A stretch of DNA of 64,000 nt, from the NCBI GenBank assembly GCA_026260175.1, contig JAKCWW010000712.1, positions 28,265 through 92,264 of the forward strand, in the 5' to 3' direction. The stretch comes from Reticulitermes lucifugus (taxonomy: Eukaryota; Arthropoda; Insecta; Blattodea; Rhinotermitidae). Within the stretch, counting starts at the first letter, position 1. Each line of letters begins with the position of its first letter. The notes under the pieces were generated by a model. It saw only the letters and a program-made list of their open reading frames with translations, did no database searches and was not told where the DNA came from. Made by a program: the position numbers and the translations under genes. Shown one piece after another: positions 37,006-47,554 of this stretch.

Positions 37006-38488
37006 ATATTCTTGAAAGGAGGATGCAGTTTAAGTCACAAATGATTTTATTTATATTTACCAACACAGAAGAGGAATTGTGGTCAGACCAATTAAGACAT
37101 TTTACATAACATTTGTGTGTTCAAAGACTAGTGACTTAGGAAACTGTTCATATTGTATGGACATTAGGTAAGAAAGTATTTTACGATGGTGTGGGTAGTT
37201 CACATTTTTTGTTGGCTCTCTCAGTGCTTTCATTATGCATAACAGATCAGTTAATTTTGATACATCATGCAGTTTGCTTCATTAGTGTAATGACATATAA
37301 ATTGCACAGCAGATCACATGAATGTCTGTCATAACAGCCTTGCTTGTAATCTCCGTTCTGTGAATTTGAGGCATTCACTGTGTTTCCTGTTGTGCAAAAA
37401 CTTTCTGTCTTAAGCACTGATGGCAATGGTAACTTTCCTGACTCTTACTTTTCCCTTTCATTCACTTGTAAAAGTTTACAAGCTGAGAAAATTACACCTT
37501 AGACCTGACTAAACTGATTGAGAAGTTAACATTGCTAGCAGTGGATTGTTGTTGTGTTGAGTAGTTTGTTTGTTGAAAGACATGAACTGGTGATTGTTTA
37601 TACTGATGCATCTTTTGGTGAAGTGTATTGTTTTAGATAATCTCTGGTTCTCAAGGCTGCCCATCAAAGCCACCACTTCCTTACCTGTACCAGCAGCTCA
37701 TTGGATGTGTCAGTGCGATGCTAATTGGGTGGGTAGGAGAACGGCTACCTGCCGTCTGTTGGCTGATACCCACTGTCTCATCAACTGAACGGTTCAAGTA
37801 AAGGATGTGGACTGCTTTGTTGGAATGCAACCAGGTCATGTCAAGGTGTGTGGCTGTCTGACAAAAGCCATATTGGTATCATGTGAAGTAAATTAAACTT
37901 ACACATTTTTACACAGGTCTGCTTGGTAGAGGATGTGTGGATTAGATAAATGCTGTACTTTCAAAAGATGAAAAAGACTTGCATTATATGTTCTTACTTG
38001 ATTTAAAGTTCTGTACTTGAAATTCAGATACACTAGATAACATATTTATTTCCAAAATTGTGGGTTCATTTGGTCCACTGCCATGAAATATGTTTAAGTT
38101 TTAAAAGTAACATCTTTTGATTGCATTGTAGACACACTGTGACAAGAGTGATGTATCTCATCTCTTTTCAGAATTAAAGTAACCACTTTACAGGGCTGTT
38201 TTACCTTAATTTTGTCAGACTTCCAGATGTTTGGCATGGCCATGTGGGAGGTTTACAGATCAAGTCCATGCAGATATACAAAATCTTCAGATGATGTCAT
38301 CTGATAACTATTATCACATAGATTACAACTTTCAAATGTGGTAGCTGAGACTGTGATTTTCAAATTTGTTTTTTTGACATACTGAAGATTTGATGGGGTG
38401 TATTTGCATAGTCTGATTTGTATTCCCCAGTAGATATTGTCCAGTGAACTTGTGTTATTTGTATAGTAACACTGGTCCATTTGTCCAG

Positions 38489-38509
38489 AAATTACTGAAT
38501 AATGCACAG
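38489..38509 (+). CDS. cac: Optional 7-codon S3-S4 extension of the S4 exon
   Basis: The 21 bases between two AG acceptors encode KLLNNAQ in frame with the S4 exon. Used, it lengthens the extracellular S3-S4 loop of domain IV by seven residues. The upstream site follows tccatttgtccag, a fair pyrimidine tract. The downstream site (gaataatgcacag) has a poor one, so both may be used or the long form may even dominate. Vertebrate Cav2.1 and Cav2.2 have tiny optional inserts at this same loop that alter gating. Confidence 0.5.
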
Positions 38510-38626
38510 GAGAATTTCATCAATGTGGGGTTCTTGCGCCTGTTCCGTGCCGCCCGACTCATAAAGCTGTTAAGACAGGGCTACACCATCAGGATATTGC
38601 TATGGACATTTGTGCAGTCTTTCAAG
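38510..38626 (+). CDS. cac: cac exon, domain IV S4 voltage sensor and S4-S5 linker
   Basis: A 117-bp, 39-codon, phase-0 exon if the acceptor is gcacag|GAG; the donor is AAG|gtaaat. The peptide starts ENFINVG and continues with [18 protein letters not shown], the S4 helix with positive residues at every third position (R, R, R, K, R), then [14 protein letters not shown], the S4-S5 linker. Joining ELG of the previous exon to ENFINVG gives the S3-S4 spacing seen in vertebrate Cav2 channels without the optional insert. A second acceptor, gtccag|AAA at 38488/38489, is also in phase and would add seven codons (KLLNNAQ). I chose the short form as the base model because it matches family length, although the upstream acceptor has the better pyrimidine tract. 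Confidence 0.92.
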
Positions 38627-38821
38627 GTAAATGTTGAACACAGTAACTGGTTCTATGTTGTGACATGTGTCATTTCCTTAAGGCTGCAAAATTACTTCTT
38701 CAGAAATTAATTCATGAATAAATGATACAGCATATAAATTGTACCAAACGTTTTCAGTTTAAATACCCACTATTACAGGACGGAACATGTCAACAAGTCA
38801 TAATTTTGTTTTGGATAAGTA

Positions 38822-38968
38822 TTCTGGGATGTTAAGTAAATAGGTACCAACACTTTGAAGGATCATAGTGTCTTCACCTTCAGGTTGAAGGAGTCCACTT
38901 GGGTAGCTTGAAACATCAGTGAGTGTTAATCAGTTGGTACTATGTAACATGCCAGAAGACTTGAATTT
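38822..38968. mobile_element. Fold-back MITE copy
   Basis: ttctgggatgttaagtaaat and ggtaccaacactttgaagg face gttggtactatgtaacatg and ccagaagacttgaatt. Confidence 0.65.
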
Positions 38969-39768
38969 GGATTTATTTTGGCTTCAAAAACATCTGCGTT
39001 TATTTGGAGTTCCAAATTGTCGAGTGTAGTTTATTTGTAAAGCATGGCAGCTGTTTTGACTAACGGGCACAGCTGTGACGTTTGTCTGTACCTCCAGCCT
39101 GTTTGTGTTCCCCAGATGGACAGTGCTTATGGAATTGACACCGTCACTGTCCTTATGTGTGGAGGTGTGTTGAAGGCCTTCAGATGTCAGTAGGACGGAG
39201 AAGTTACAGTAGAGTTACTATACCAGGCAAAGTCTTGGATCTGACAATATTTAGCTCTTTTTCATGTCATATTTTGAAACCTCCAAATTAGACGCAGTGA
39301 AGTTAATGCAGGCGTCAGGTTCAAACTCTATAGAAAATGTTGCTTTTAAGTAATACTTCAAAATGTATTTAAAAGTGAAATCTAAAGTGCCTTTTGTGAA
39401 AGTTTTCTTTGCCATAATTTGAAGTATCAGAGCAGTTGTCTTGTTACTGGTATAAAACAGAAACTTCCAGCCCATATAATGTCTCTCTCGGGTATGATAT
39501 TTTCAAATTTGGGGTTAGGGTACCATCTCAGAGATCATTTTCATAACAAAACTTCGTTGACTTAATCATTATCATTGGTATCATCCATTGATATTCCCAC
39601 CAGAATAGTTGATCATGTAACAGAACCCACCCCATTCTGATATTGTATGTTTTCCCCAACTTGTTTGTCCATCTTATATTTGGTCTCCACAGTGGTTGTT
39701 AATTCTACATCTGTTTTTTTAAAAAATGCTTAAACTACTTACTTGTGAGCAAACATCAGTAATACGTT

Positions 39769-39871
39769 TTCTTCCCGAGGGTAAAGTGGCAGGGGCGACC
39801 ACCCCGGATGTTAAGAATGGGTAGAGCTATACTTCTGCTCCCTTCTGAGCCTACATGGTATTTGTGGGGAG
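39769..39871 (+). repeat. SINE family 2, body fragment
   Basis: gagggtaaagtggcagggg, then gtagagctatacttctgctc, shared with the copies at 42240, 52496, 59865 and 60264. Confidence 0.6.
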
Positions 39872-42239
39872 ACAATACATTTTCAGTTATTATTTCTTTT
39901 GGAAAACTTATTCCCATAAACATCTCTGAATGAACATATCCAAAACAGAATTCAGTGTTTGGTAATGTACCATCATGTTACACGTGGAAAAGAGATATAA
40001 TATTTAGTTCAAAACTGCACTACCTGTTTGTAACTGTCCTGTAACTTTGTTTGTATGATGGATTCACATTCAATTTTATATTGCAATTTACCATGTAACA
40101 TTGAACAGGCCCTTACTTTTGCATAAACCGCAAATTTTTTGTCCTTTCAGGATATTCACTGAAAGTTTCAAAACTGTATTTCACCCTATTAAATATGTGC
40201 TCTTCAAATCTGTGTTGATCCATGTAGAATATTTTGCGACTGCATTTTCTTACACTGACATAATTTTGGACAAAATAAAGTTCAAATGTGAATTTAAAAA
40301 ATTGTTCTTCCATTATAATTAAAACTTATTACACATTTATTTACAGAGAGTCTGATGAATGTACTGAATCACAGCTTTTCACCCAAGACTAGATGTTACA
40401 GAAAGTACTGCTCATTGTCAAATTCTAATCCCTAAAATGTATCAATTGAAACTCAATTTACAAGTATCCAGAATGATATTAACTTCAAGGACATACTATG
40501 TGCTTTCTGTTCAACTGTTGACTGAGGTACATGTGTGAAGCAGCAGTAAAGTTTACATTCAAGAATGAAAACTGCAGTCATATGTGGTAGTATATCTGTG
40601 TGGTATCTTGTAAATTTCTCTTGTATGTAGTCCAACTGCCAGCACTGTAGTAAGCATGACACAGTGTATCTGGAATGTAAGCTAATAAGGAAAGCACTAA
40701 AGCAGTGTTTTATTATTTGTTAGTGTTTCTAATTTTATTCTCCATATTACTGGTTTGATAGTACCGCATACGAAAATGTTACATGGTAAGTTGTCAGCTA
40801 ATTTTTGGTATGGATCCGATGTGTTTCATTTCTTGCTTCTCTCCACGAATCAAAACTGTATTTAAGAGTGCAGTACAGAACCAACACACAGTGGATACCC
40901 GCCGTGGTTCCGAAGGTTGTCGACACTAAACACTTGCACAATATATTTACTGAGCTCAAGATTACACACAAGTTCACAGGACTGCCAATGCTCATAAAAT
41001 TACTGTTAAATATCAAGGCAACTGAAAGGTAATTACTGCTTGTTCAATAGTTAATGCAGCCGTGACTTGACGATGCTATCACTATGATTTTTTAACAAGC
41101 AAGTGCTTACTAATTGGTAAGATGTTGTAGGGTAACGTGTGTTTGAGCACAGCTAATAAATGATTTTGCAGTTGGAACCAGTGTGTACTAACAATATTGC
41201 ATTTATCTTTTTTTTTGATTTCTATGTTCTGTTGAGTGATGTTTCTATAATCATTATTTTAAAGTTTATTTGCTTCAATTACATATCAAGAGTACTTTTT
41301 CTTTTTGGTTTATAACAATTTGACATTTTGTGGCATTTCTATTAATTTTTGGCTGACTGCACATTTTGGAGTGTCATTTTAGCAAATAAAGCTGTTCAAA
41401 TTATCAGTTTTCATAACCATAACATCTGCGATTAATGCAAGGTGCTGTAGTATTGTTTGGCTTTGATAATATCATTTGGAAGTTGGTAGTCATGTTGTAA
41501 ATGTCTTGAGAAACAGCTGCTGAAGCATAGCCACATTTGCGCACGTCACAGCCATGGGGACTGGTCCAGTAGTTGTTTTTAATTGTAACTAGAATACATC
41601 CAGACAAACAGAACTATTTTATTGGCATTTAATTTTATTTTTCTGCCATGCTTCTTGCACGTACTATTGATAATCCAGATACAGAATTAATTATTTTAGT
41701 ATGAACTAAGCATTCAAAAAATTAATACTTTATTGCAGCAATGGTTTTGGAATACATAATGAATACAGTTAGTGATCTAGTATAAGCCATGTACTCTGTG
41801 ATACATGTGAAAATCTGCACATTGTCGCACTGCTACAAAACCTATTAATGTTCTGCTACTGGATAATACCAAGCCTCTTTTTGTGCTATGAGAATTGTTG
41901 TTTTGGCCGAAACGTTTCTTGATAGATCCAATGGAGCAAAGCTGTTGTTGTTATTGCTTTGAAAGATATTTCTGTCATGAATTTTTGTACTTTACTTTAA
42001 AATGTGACATAGATCGTAACTTCTATTCCATTAATTCAGAAAGCTGATTACACAAACTTCCAAGTGTTGATAAGATGGAAATATTATTTCATATCAAAGG
42101 AATAACAAAATTAACACTTTGTGTCTGATGGTTGGAATTGTGATGCATGGGTTGCTATTGTATACCATTATCAGACTTCATTGCCTGTCTCAGGTCTGAC
42201 TCTCAAGCTAATAAATTAACATGTGCACCACACACAGTG

Positions 42240-42435
42240 CACCCATCCAGACCGGCCCTGGGGCCTACCCAGCCTCCTGTACAATGGGTACCGGGTCATT
42301 CCCGGGGGTAAAGCGGTGGGGGCGTGGCGTTGACCACCCACTTCCATTTAGCACCAAGGTTAAGGAAAGAGTAGAGCTATACCTCCGCTCTCCTTCTGGG
42401 CCTTAATGGCTTGCTCTAGGGTGAACTTTACTTTA
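42240..42435 (+). repeat. SINE family 2 copy
   Basis: Body with ggggcctacccagcctcctg, cccgggggtaaagcggtggg and gtagagctatacctccgctc. It ends in actttactttacc. The tRNA-like head is missing. Confidence 0.7.
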
Positions 42436-43584
42436 CTTTACCACACACAGTCCTCAATAGGTTGCCTTAACTCTCACAGCTTTCACAGCTCAGCACTAGT
42501 GTATAGTAGTTTTTGTGGTAATTGCATTGTTACAGAGCTGGTTTTCATATTCCTGATCTGCACTGTCAGTTAAAGACAGCTGTCATCATGTTTCATTATC
42601 ACCATCCCATCCAATTGCCTCACATATTTTCAAATTAAAATAATCATACTTGATAATAAACATAAGTTACCCTTTAGAACTCAGCGTAAAAAGTAATTGT
42701 TATTTGTGTAACCGTTCCTCTCCAGTTGAGAATCCTAACGCAGCTAGACAGAAAACAAAGAATGTAATGATGATGATGATGGTGAAGAAGTTGAAGCTGT
42801 GTGTGCGTGAACTCAAATTAAGATTGCGCTACTATAAAGTATATGTTGTTTGCACTTACAGACCTTTCAAAACAAAATTTCAAGGCATAATCATAGAGCT
42901 ACTTCTTGACACTCTGATTTAAAAGTGACTGCCATTATGAAATGTAATTTGAAATTGAATACCAGATTGAAACTTCATAAAATTTGTGGAACAGTGCATA
43001 AGTTCACACCAAGACACGAGTAGTTCAGTACATGTTATATCTTACTATTTTACTGTGAATCTTTACATATATTTACTGTCATTTATGGAAATATGCAACA
43101 GTATGCAGTACTGGCACCTTTCAAACAATAAAATGTTGTTGTTAAAAATAAAAAGTACGACGTTAATTGTTACAAGTAGTAGCAATCAACATATAAGTGG
43201 ACTAGCCTCAGTTACATTCATATAAAATAAGCATTTAATAAGCACTATTTAGTATGTTACTGGTGTGCATAGTGACCATTGTCATTTGTAATAATGTTTC
43301 CGTTTTGAGAGTATGGTAGATCTAATAGGCAGTAGGAGCATGTTCGCTGTTGTAGCCTCCAATAAGATAGGCAAATTGAAGTATGAAGAGGCATACATAC
43401 AAGGTGTGATCAATAAGTTCCGAGACTGGTTCTGTAACTCCGCTAGGGGGATGAGATAGGACGCGTATCTTTGCTGGATCGTGGCCTTGAGTCTCCTCTC
43501 TGCATGGCACAAAGGACGGCCAGAAACCGTTAGGCAGTGCCTCTCCAGCTTTGATCGAACGAGCACATATACATGTGCCTCAAA

Positions 43585-44900
43585 ATGTCGGTAAAGCAGG
43601 AACAGGGTGTGTGCATCAGGCTTTGCGTTAAACTTGGGAAAAACAGTGCGGAGACTTTTGAGATGTTAAAAACTGCTTTTGGTGATGAGTACTTGAGTGG
43701 TGCTCGCACGTTTGAATGGTTTAAGAGGGTTAAAGAAGGCCGAAATTAGTCGATGACGATCGGCGATCCGGGCGACCGTCAAAAAATGAGCGATGATTCT
43801 GTGACACGTGTGATAGCATTAATTTCTTCAAATAGGCGATTAACAGTGCGTGAAATTTCTGCAGAGGTTGGCATATTTTCGGGTACGTGCTAAGCCGACG
43901 CGTTTGTGCGAAATTCGTTCCTCGTGTCCTCACCATCGAGCAGAAGGAACACCGCTTGTCTGTCGCCAATGTCTCCTTCAAGAGGCAGAAGCGGATCAGA
44001 ACTTCATGGAAGGCATCATCGCAGGTGACGAGACATGGGATAATCCAGAAACGAAACGTCAGTCTTCGCAGTGTAAATCGTCAGAGTCTCCAAGACCGAA
44101 GAAAGCGCGTCGGGTGCTTTCGAAAGTGAAGGATATGCTGATTGTTTTTTTGATATGGAAGGGATTGTTCACTGTGAATACGTCCCCGAAGGTCAAATAG
44201 TGATCACCATTTTTTTGACATGGAACGGATTGTTCACTGTGAATACGTCCCCGAAGGTCAAACAGTGAATCAACATTTTTTTGACGTGGAAGGGATTGTT
44301 CACTGTGAATACGTCCCCGAAGGTCAAACAGTGAATCAGCATTTTTTTGACATGGAAGGGATTGTTCATTGTGAATACGTCCCCGAAGGTCAAACAGTGA
44401 ATCGACATTTTTTTGACATGGAAGGGATTGTTCACTGTGAATACGTCTCCGAAGGTCAAACAGTGAATCAACGTTACTGTGTTCAGGTTCTGAAGCGACT
44501 GAGACTCGCCGTTTGTCACAAGAGGCCAAAGAAACAGGAATCTCGCGCGTGGGCTCTGCATCACGACAGCGCACCACGGCACACAGCTCACTCAGTTCAG
44601 GTTTTTTTTTAGCAAATCATGGCATTCCTGTGGTTCAGCAAACACCCTACTCCCCTGACATGGCTCCCTGTGACTTCTGGCTGTTCCCCAAACTTAAGAT
44701 GGCACTAAAAGGAAAGAGATTCGACGACATTGACACCATGAAAGAGAATACGATGAAGCACCTGAGTAGTATTCCGGAAGACCCATTTAAAAAATGTTTC
44801 CAACAGTGGCAGAACCGCTGGCGTAAGTACATAGCTTCAGAAGGAGCCTATTTTGAAGGGGATTATGTGTTCGTATCTGTAAGCAACAAAGATCATTTTT
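43585..44900 (+). pseudogene. mariner transposase pseudogene with internal repeat
   Basis: From the ATG at 43585 the frame reads MSVKQEQGVCIRLCVKLGKN and ARTFEWFKRVKEGRN, then stops. Frame shifts follow. AGDETW (first catalytic Asp, near 44025), ALHHDSAPRHTAH (second, near 44560) and YSPDMAPCDFW (third, near 44655) are all still readable. Five 66-bp units lie between the first and second. The end reads KYIASEGAYFEGDYV. Stops and shifts before the repeat and at the T-run near 44605 make it non-functional. Confidence 0.8.
44152..44475 (+). repeat. 66-bp tandem repeat inside mariner, 5 copies
   Basis: Units start at 44152, 44217, 44283, 44349 and 44415 (spacing 65, 66, 66, 66). Each encodes DMEGIVHCEYVPEGQTVN plus QHFF, the conserved FFD-to-GQTVN segment of mariner transposase, so a 22-residue module is present five times in frame; the first copy has a 1-bp loss. 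Units differ by only a few bases. Confidence 0.92.
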
Positions 44901-45654
44901 TACTGAACCAGTCACGGAACTTATTCATCACACCTTGTATGTGTCTGATTTGAGGCATCAGTTTATCTGCAGTAGATGGCAAATTTCATTATTTGAAATT
45001 TGAAGTAAGAAATGCGTGCATTGATATCCAACTGCTTAAATTTAGCATGTACAAGGATGACAAAACTGGTCATTGAAATGTGTTTATGTATTCGGTTTGG
45101 TGGACGGAATGAAATTAAAATTTTTATCTCCTTGAAACAGACTAGTTTTAAGTCCAGTATTTGCCATTATATTTTAATCTTTTCCATATTACCTGCAGAG
45201 CTAAGATGTTACTTTGTTAAATAACAGTGTGTTTAGAAAATAGTGTAGTGTTTCCCAGGATTTATTTTTATGATTTTAAAAGTTAACTATCAAAATTAAT
45301 TATCTGTGTCTGGCTTTACTCTTTGCACAGCTTACAATTTATAGAAAAAATGTTTCAGGGTAAAGCCTCATCCAACACAGGTTTGGGATATTCTAACATA
45401 AAGTAAATTCATATTACAAAGAAAAATTGTAATTTTGGCTAGTGCCAAACGTAGAAATGTGTATAGAAGTCTGTTTTAAAAATTACAGACTCTGTTCTTT
45501 CCACGTGGTTACATATTTTCGTTAATAAACTTTAAGGTAAATAACCTAGAAAATTAGTAGGTAAATTCAACTATACAAAGCATTAACACAGGAAATAGGT
45601 GTGGTCTTCACAGACCAAGTGCCAAACTTGCATGTTTTCAGAAATGTGTATGCC

Positions 45655-46190
45655 AGAGGTGGCCAAATAGTCAATCGCGATCTACCTGTTGATCGTGGCC
45701 AGTTGTTTGGTCAACGCGGCTGCTTTTTGTCTTAACAAAATTTATTTGCCGCCACAGTACAATCAATAGCTGTTCGTGTGACAACACATTTTGGATCAAC
45801 CTACCTCTGTGAAGAACCCTTCTCACAAATGAAGACAAATCACGATACCGAAGCCATCTGACCAATGAACATTTAAAGTACCGCCTTCACTTGCACCTAA
45901 GTAATTATGAACATCTTTCAGTAAGTTATCACAAGATGTGCAGTGTCATGCATCAACTTTGCAATAGGAAGGTTAATGAGAAATGCATTATAATTATGGT
46001 AGATTTTTTAGTTTGAAAAATCAATTTTTAATAAATGAAACTTTTGTATGTTTGATGTTGTTATGCTATTTTTACATTACTTTGCCTGGTTGATCTAATA
46101 TTAATACATTACGCACTATGGTAGATCGCGAAAGATTTTCTGTCTTTAGAGCAGATCACCGAGTCCAAAAGTCTGGCCAGCTATGTTTGC
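45655..46190 (+). mobile_element. hAT transposon relic
   Basis: Starts cagaggtggccaaatag, a hAT-type end. Coding remnants FGSTYLCEEPFSQMKTNH and, after a frameshift, RYRSHLTNEHLKYRLHLHL match the C-terminal dimerisation region of hAT transposases (ZBED/GTF2IRD2-like). The subterminal gatcgcgatctacc-type sequence recurs inverted near 46122 (ggtagatcgcga). Most of the transposase is deleted, and I found no clear 8-bp target duplication. Confidence 0.65.
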
Positions 46191-46469
46191 ATAAAAATCT
46201 TCAACAGTCTACCATGTGGCCTCAGCTATATGATGAATAAATATGACTGTAATAAGAAAGTATCTTTTAAAAGGTAATTTAACACATAATGCTTTTAAGT
46301 TTCTCCATACTTAGGTAGTATAAATCTTCTGTTATATGTATATAAGAATTTAATGACACTCATGAAGTAATAATACTTTCAGTCATACTTGTACTTACCT
46401 GTATCTTATAATTTATTGCACATACTGTAATTGTTCTGACTGCCGGGTCCAGAGTGCACACACACGTGT

Positions 46470-46489
46470 GTGAGAGAGAGAGAGAGAGA
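46470..46489. repeat. GA dinucleotide run
   Basis: About nine ga units. Confidence 0.8.
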
Positions 46490-46780
46490 CCGGGATTCAA
46501 TCTTCGACAGAGGAAGATTTTTTTCCTGTTCACAGAAACAGCCTGAACAACAATGGGACCCACCCCAAAACCAGACTACAGATAACTACAGTTTTAATGC
46601 CAGGGTTCCATCCTTGTAGATGACACACTGTATAATGTTCTGTGCTTTGGAGACTGTGCATGCTTAACTGAAGTATCTGTGAGGCTGGACCTGTGACTGG
46701 GATTAACATGTAGAATATCTCCACACCACTAGATTGACTAATATTGTCTGTGTGTGTGTGCATGTGTGTCCTGCTTACAG

Positions 46781-46846
46781 GCGCTGCCATATGTCTGTCT
46801 GCTGATTGCCATGCTGTTTTTCATCTATGCCATCATTGGAATGCAG
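46781..46846 (+). CDS. cac: cac exon, domain IV S5
   Basis: A 66-bp, 22-codon, phase-0 exon with acceptor cttacag|GCG and donor CAG|gtatga. The peptide ALPYVCLLIAMLFF then IYAIIGMQ is the S5 helix of domain IV and is nearly invariant across Cav2 channels. It is the constant exon just upstream of the duplicated pore-loop exons, and both of those start with VFGN, continuing the S5 end. No second copy was found. Confidence 0.93.
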
Positions 46847-47324
46847 GTATGAATACTATTTTTCTATTTTTATTTCATCGTAATAATGTTAATTAAATTT
46901 ATGCATTAAGTGCCCATAATTATGCAGTTTTCAGCTCTTTGTAAGAGCATTATATGGAGTGTTTTACATTTGTAATTCATGTTGGATGTTTTCCTGTAAT
47001 TCCACATTTTTACAGCCCTATCCTTACCTCTATCTGTCAGAACTCCTGCAGAAAAATACTTACTTCCAAGTTAAGTGCAAAAAGTTCATATTCGTATGAA
47101 ACATTATAAAAACAGATAAGCTAACAGAGATAGTGTTCTTAGTTTTGCTAGTATCTTGTTCTGTGAAGATATTAGATTAAAATTCAGAAACTGAACAGAG
47201 ACCATTTGCAGGGTAGTGACAGGTAATGTATGGTGGGAACAGATTGCGTGGTCTGTGAAGATTGTGATGTCTTTAACTATAATTTTAATTTAATTCGCAA
47301 TCCCCTCCTCAACAGTAAACGTAC

Positions 47325-47500
47325 TGGTTATGACCTGATGACCAGACTTTGATTCTCAGTAGAACCGCTAAGAACTTCCTGTAAGCAGCCACATGTAAAA
47401 TCGTTGAACTGACATGAATTTGACAACCCACCTTCATAAGGTTTCAAGGGTAAGAATGCTTGACACTTTACCTTTCTGTCTTTGTGATGTCATGGCATGA
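47325..47500 (+). repeat. Possible degenerate SINE
   Basis: gacctgatgaccagactttg followed by attctcag resembles a tRNA-type B box and is followed by a SINE-like body. Weak. Confidence 0.25.
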
Positions 47501-47520
47501 TAGGCCACCCCCCTGTCTTC

Positions 47521-47523
47521 ATA

Positions 47524-47549
<26 letters not shown>
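47521..47549. repeat. TAA trinucleotide run
   Basis: About nine to ten taa units. Confidence 0.9.

Positions 47550-47554
<5 letters not shown>

Larger units (their letters stand above)
29874..38509 (+). other. Intron (8.6 kb), Tigger-like relic, SINE, LINE, 40-bp array
   Basis: Contains a jerky/Tigger-like transposase relic (30221-30950), a hairpin at 31231-31293, a short MITE (32020-32118), a CTGA/CTAA tract (34858-34932), a SINE joined tail to tail with a non-LTR element (34943-36095) and a 40-bp minisatellite (36526-37005). The last 21 bases, 38489-38509, become exon if the upstream acceptor is used. The stretch 32130-34850 is plain AT-rich sequence in which I see nothing. Confidence 0.6.
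43400..44936 (+). mobile_element. mariner transposon, full length (1537 bp), inactive
   Basis: The ends caaggtgtgatcaataag (left) and cttattcatcacaccttg (right) form inverted repeats of about 30 bp with a few mismatches, flanked by TA on both sides (43398-43399, 44937-44938), the mariner target duplication. Subtracting four extra 66-bp units gives about 1273 bp, normal for mariner. It looks fairly young because both ends and the TA are preserved. Confidence 0.88.
38627..46780 (+). other. Intron (8.2 kb), intact-length mariner and hAT relic
   Basis: Contains a MITE (38822-38968), SINE bodies (39769-39871, 42240-42435), a complete-length mariner with an internal tandem repeat (43400-44936), a hAT relic (45655-46190) and a GA run (46470-46489). 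The segment 40805-41032 is open on both strands and has an unusually exon-like composition, but I do not recognise it. It ends at a GC-poor acceptor tract with ctgcttacag at 46780. Confidence 0.6.

Noticed and set aside
42650-42922. 90-codon frame with a run of methionines
   Set aside because: The methionines come from an atgatg short repeat; no splice context or family signal.
44059-44591. 172- and 132-codon frames on the - strand
   Set aside because: Antisense to the 66-bp repeat in the mariner transposase; the codon-multiple unit keeps the opposite strand open too.
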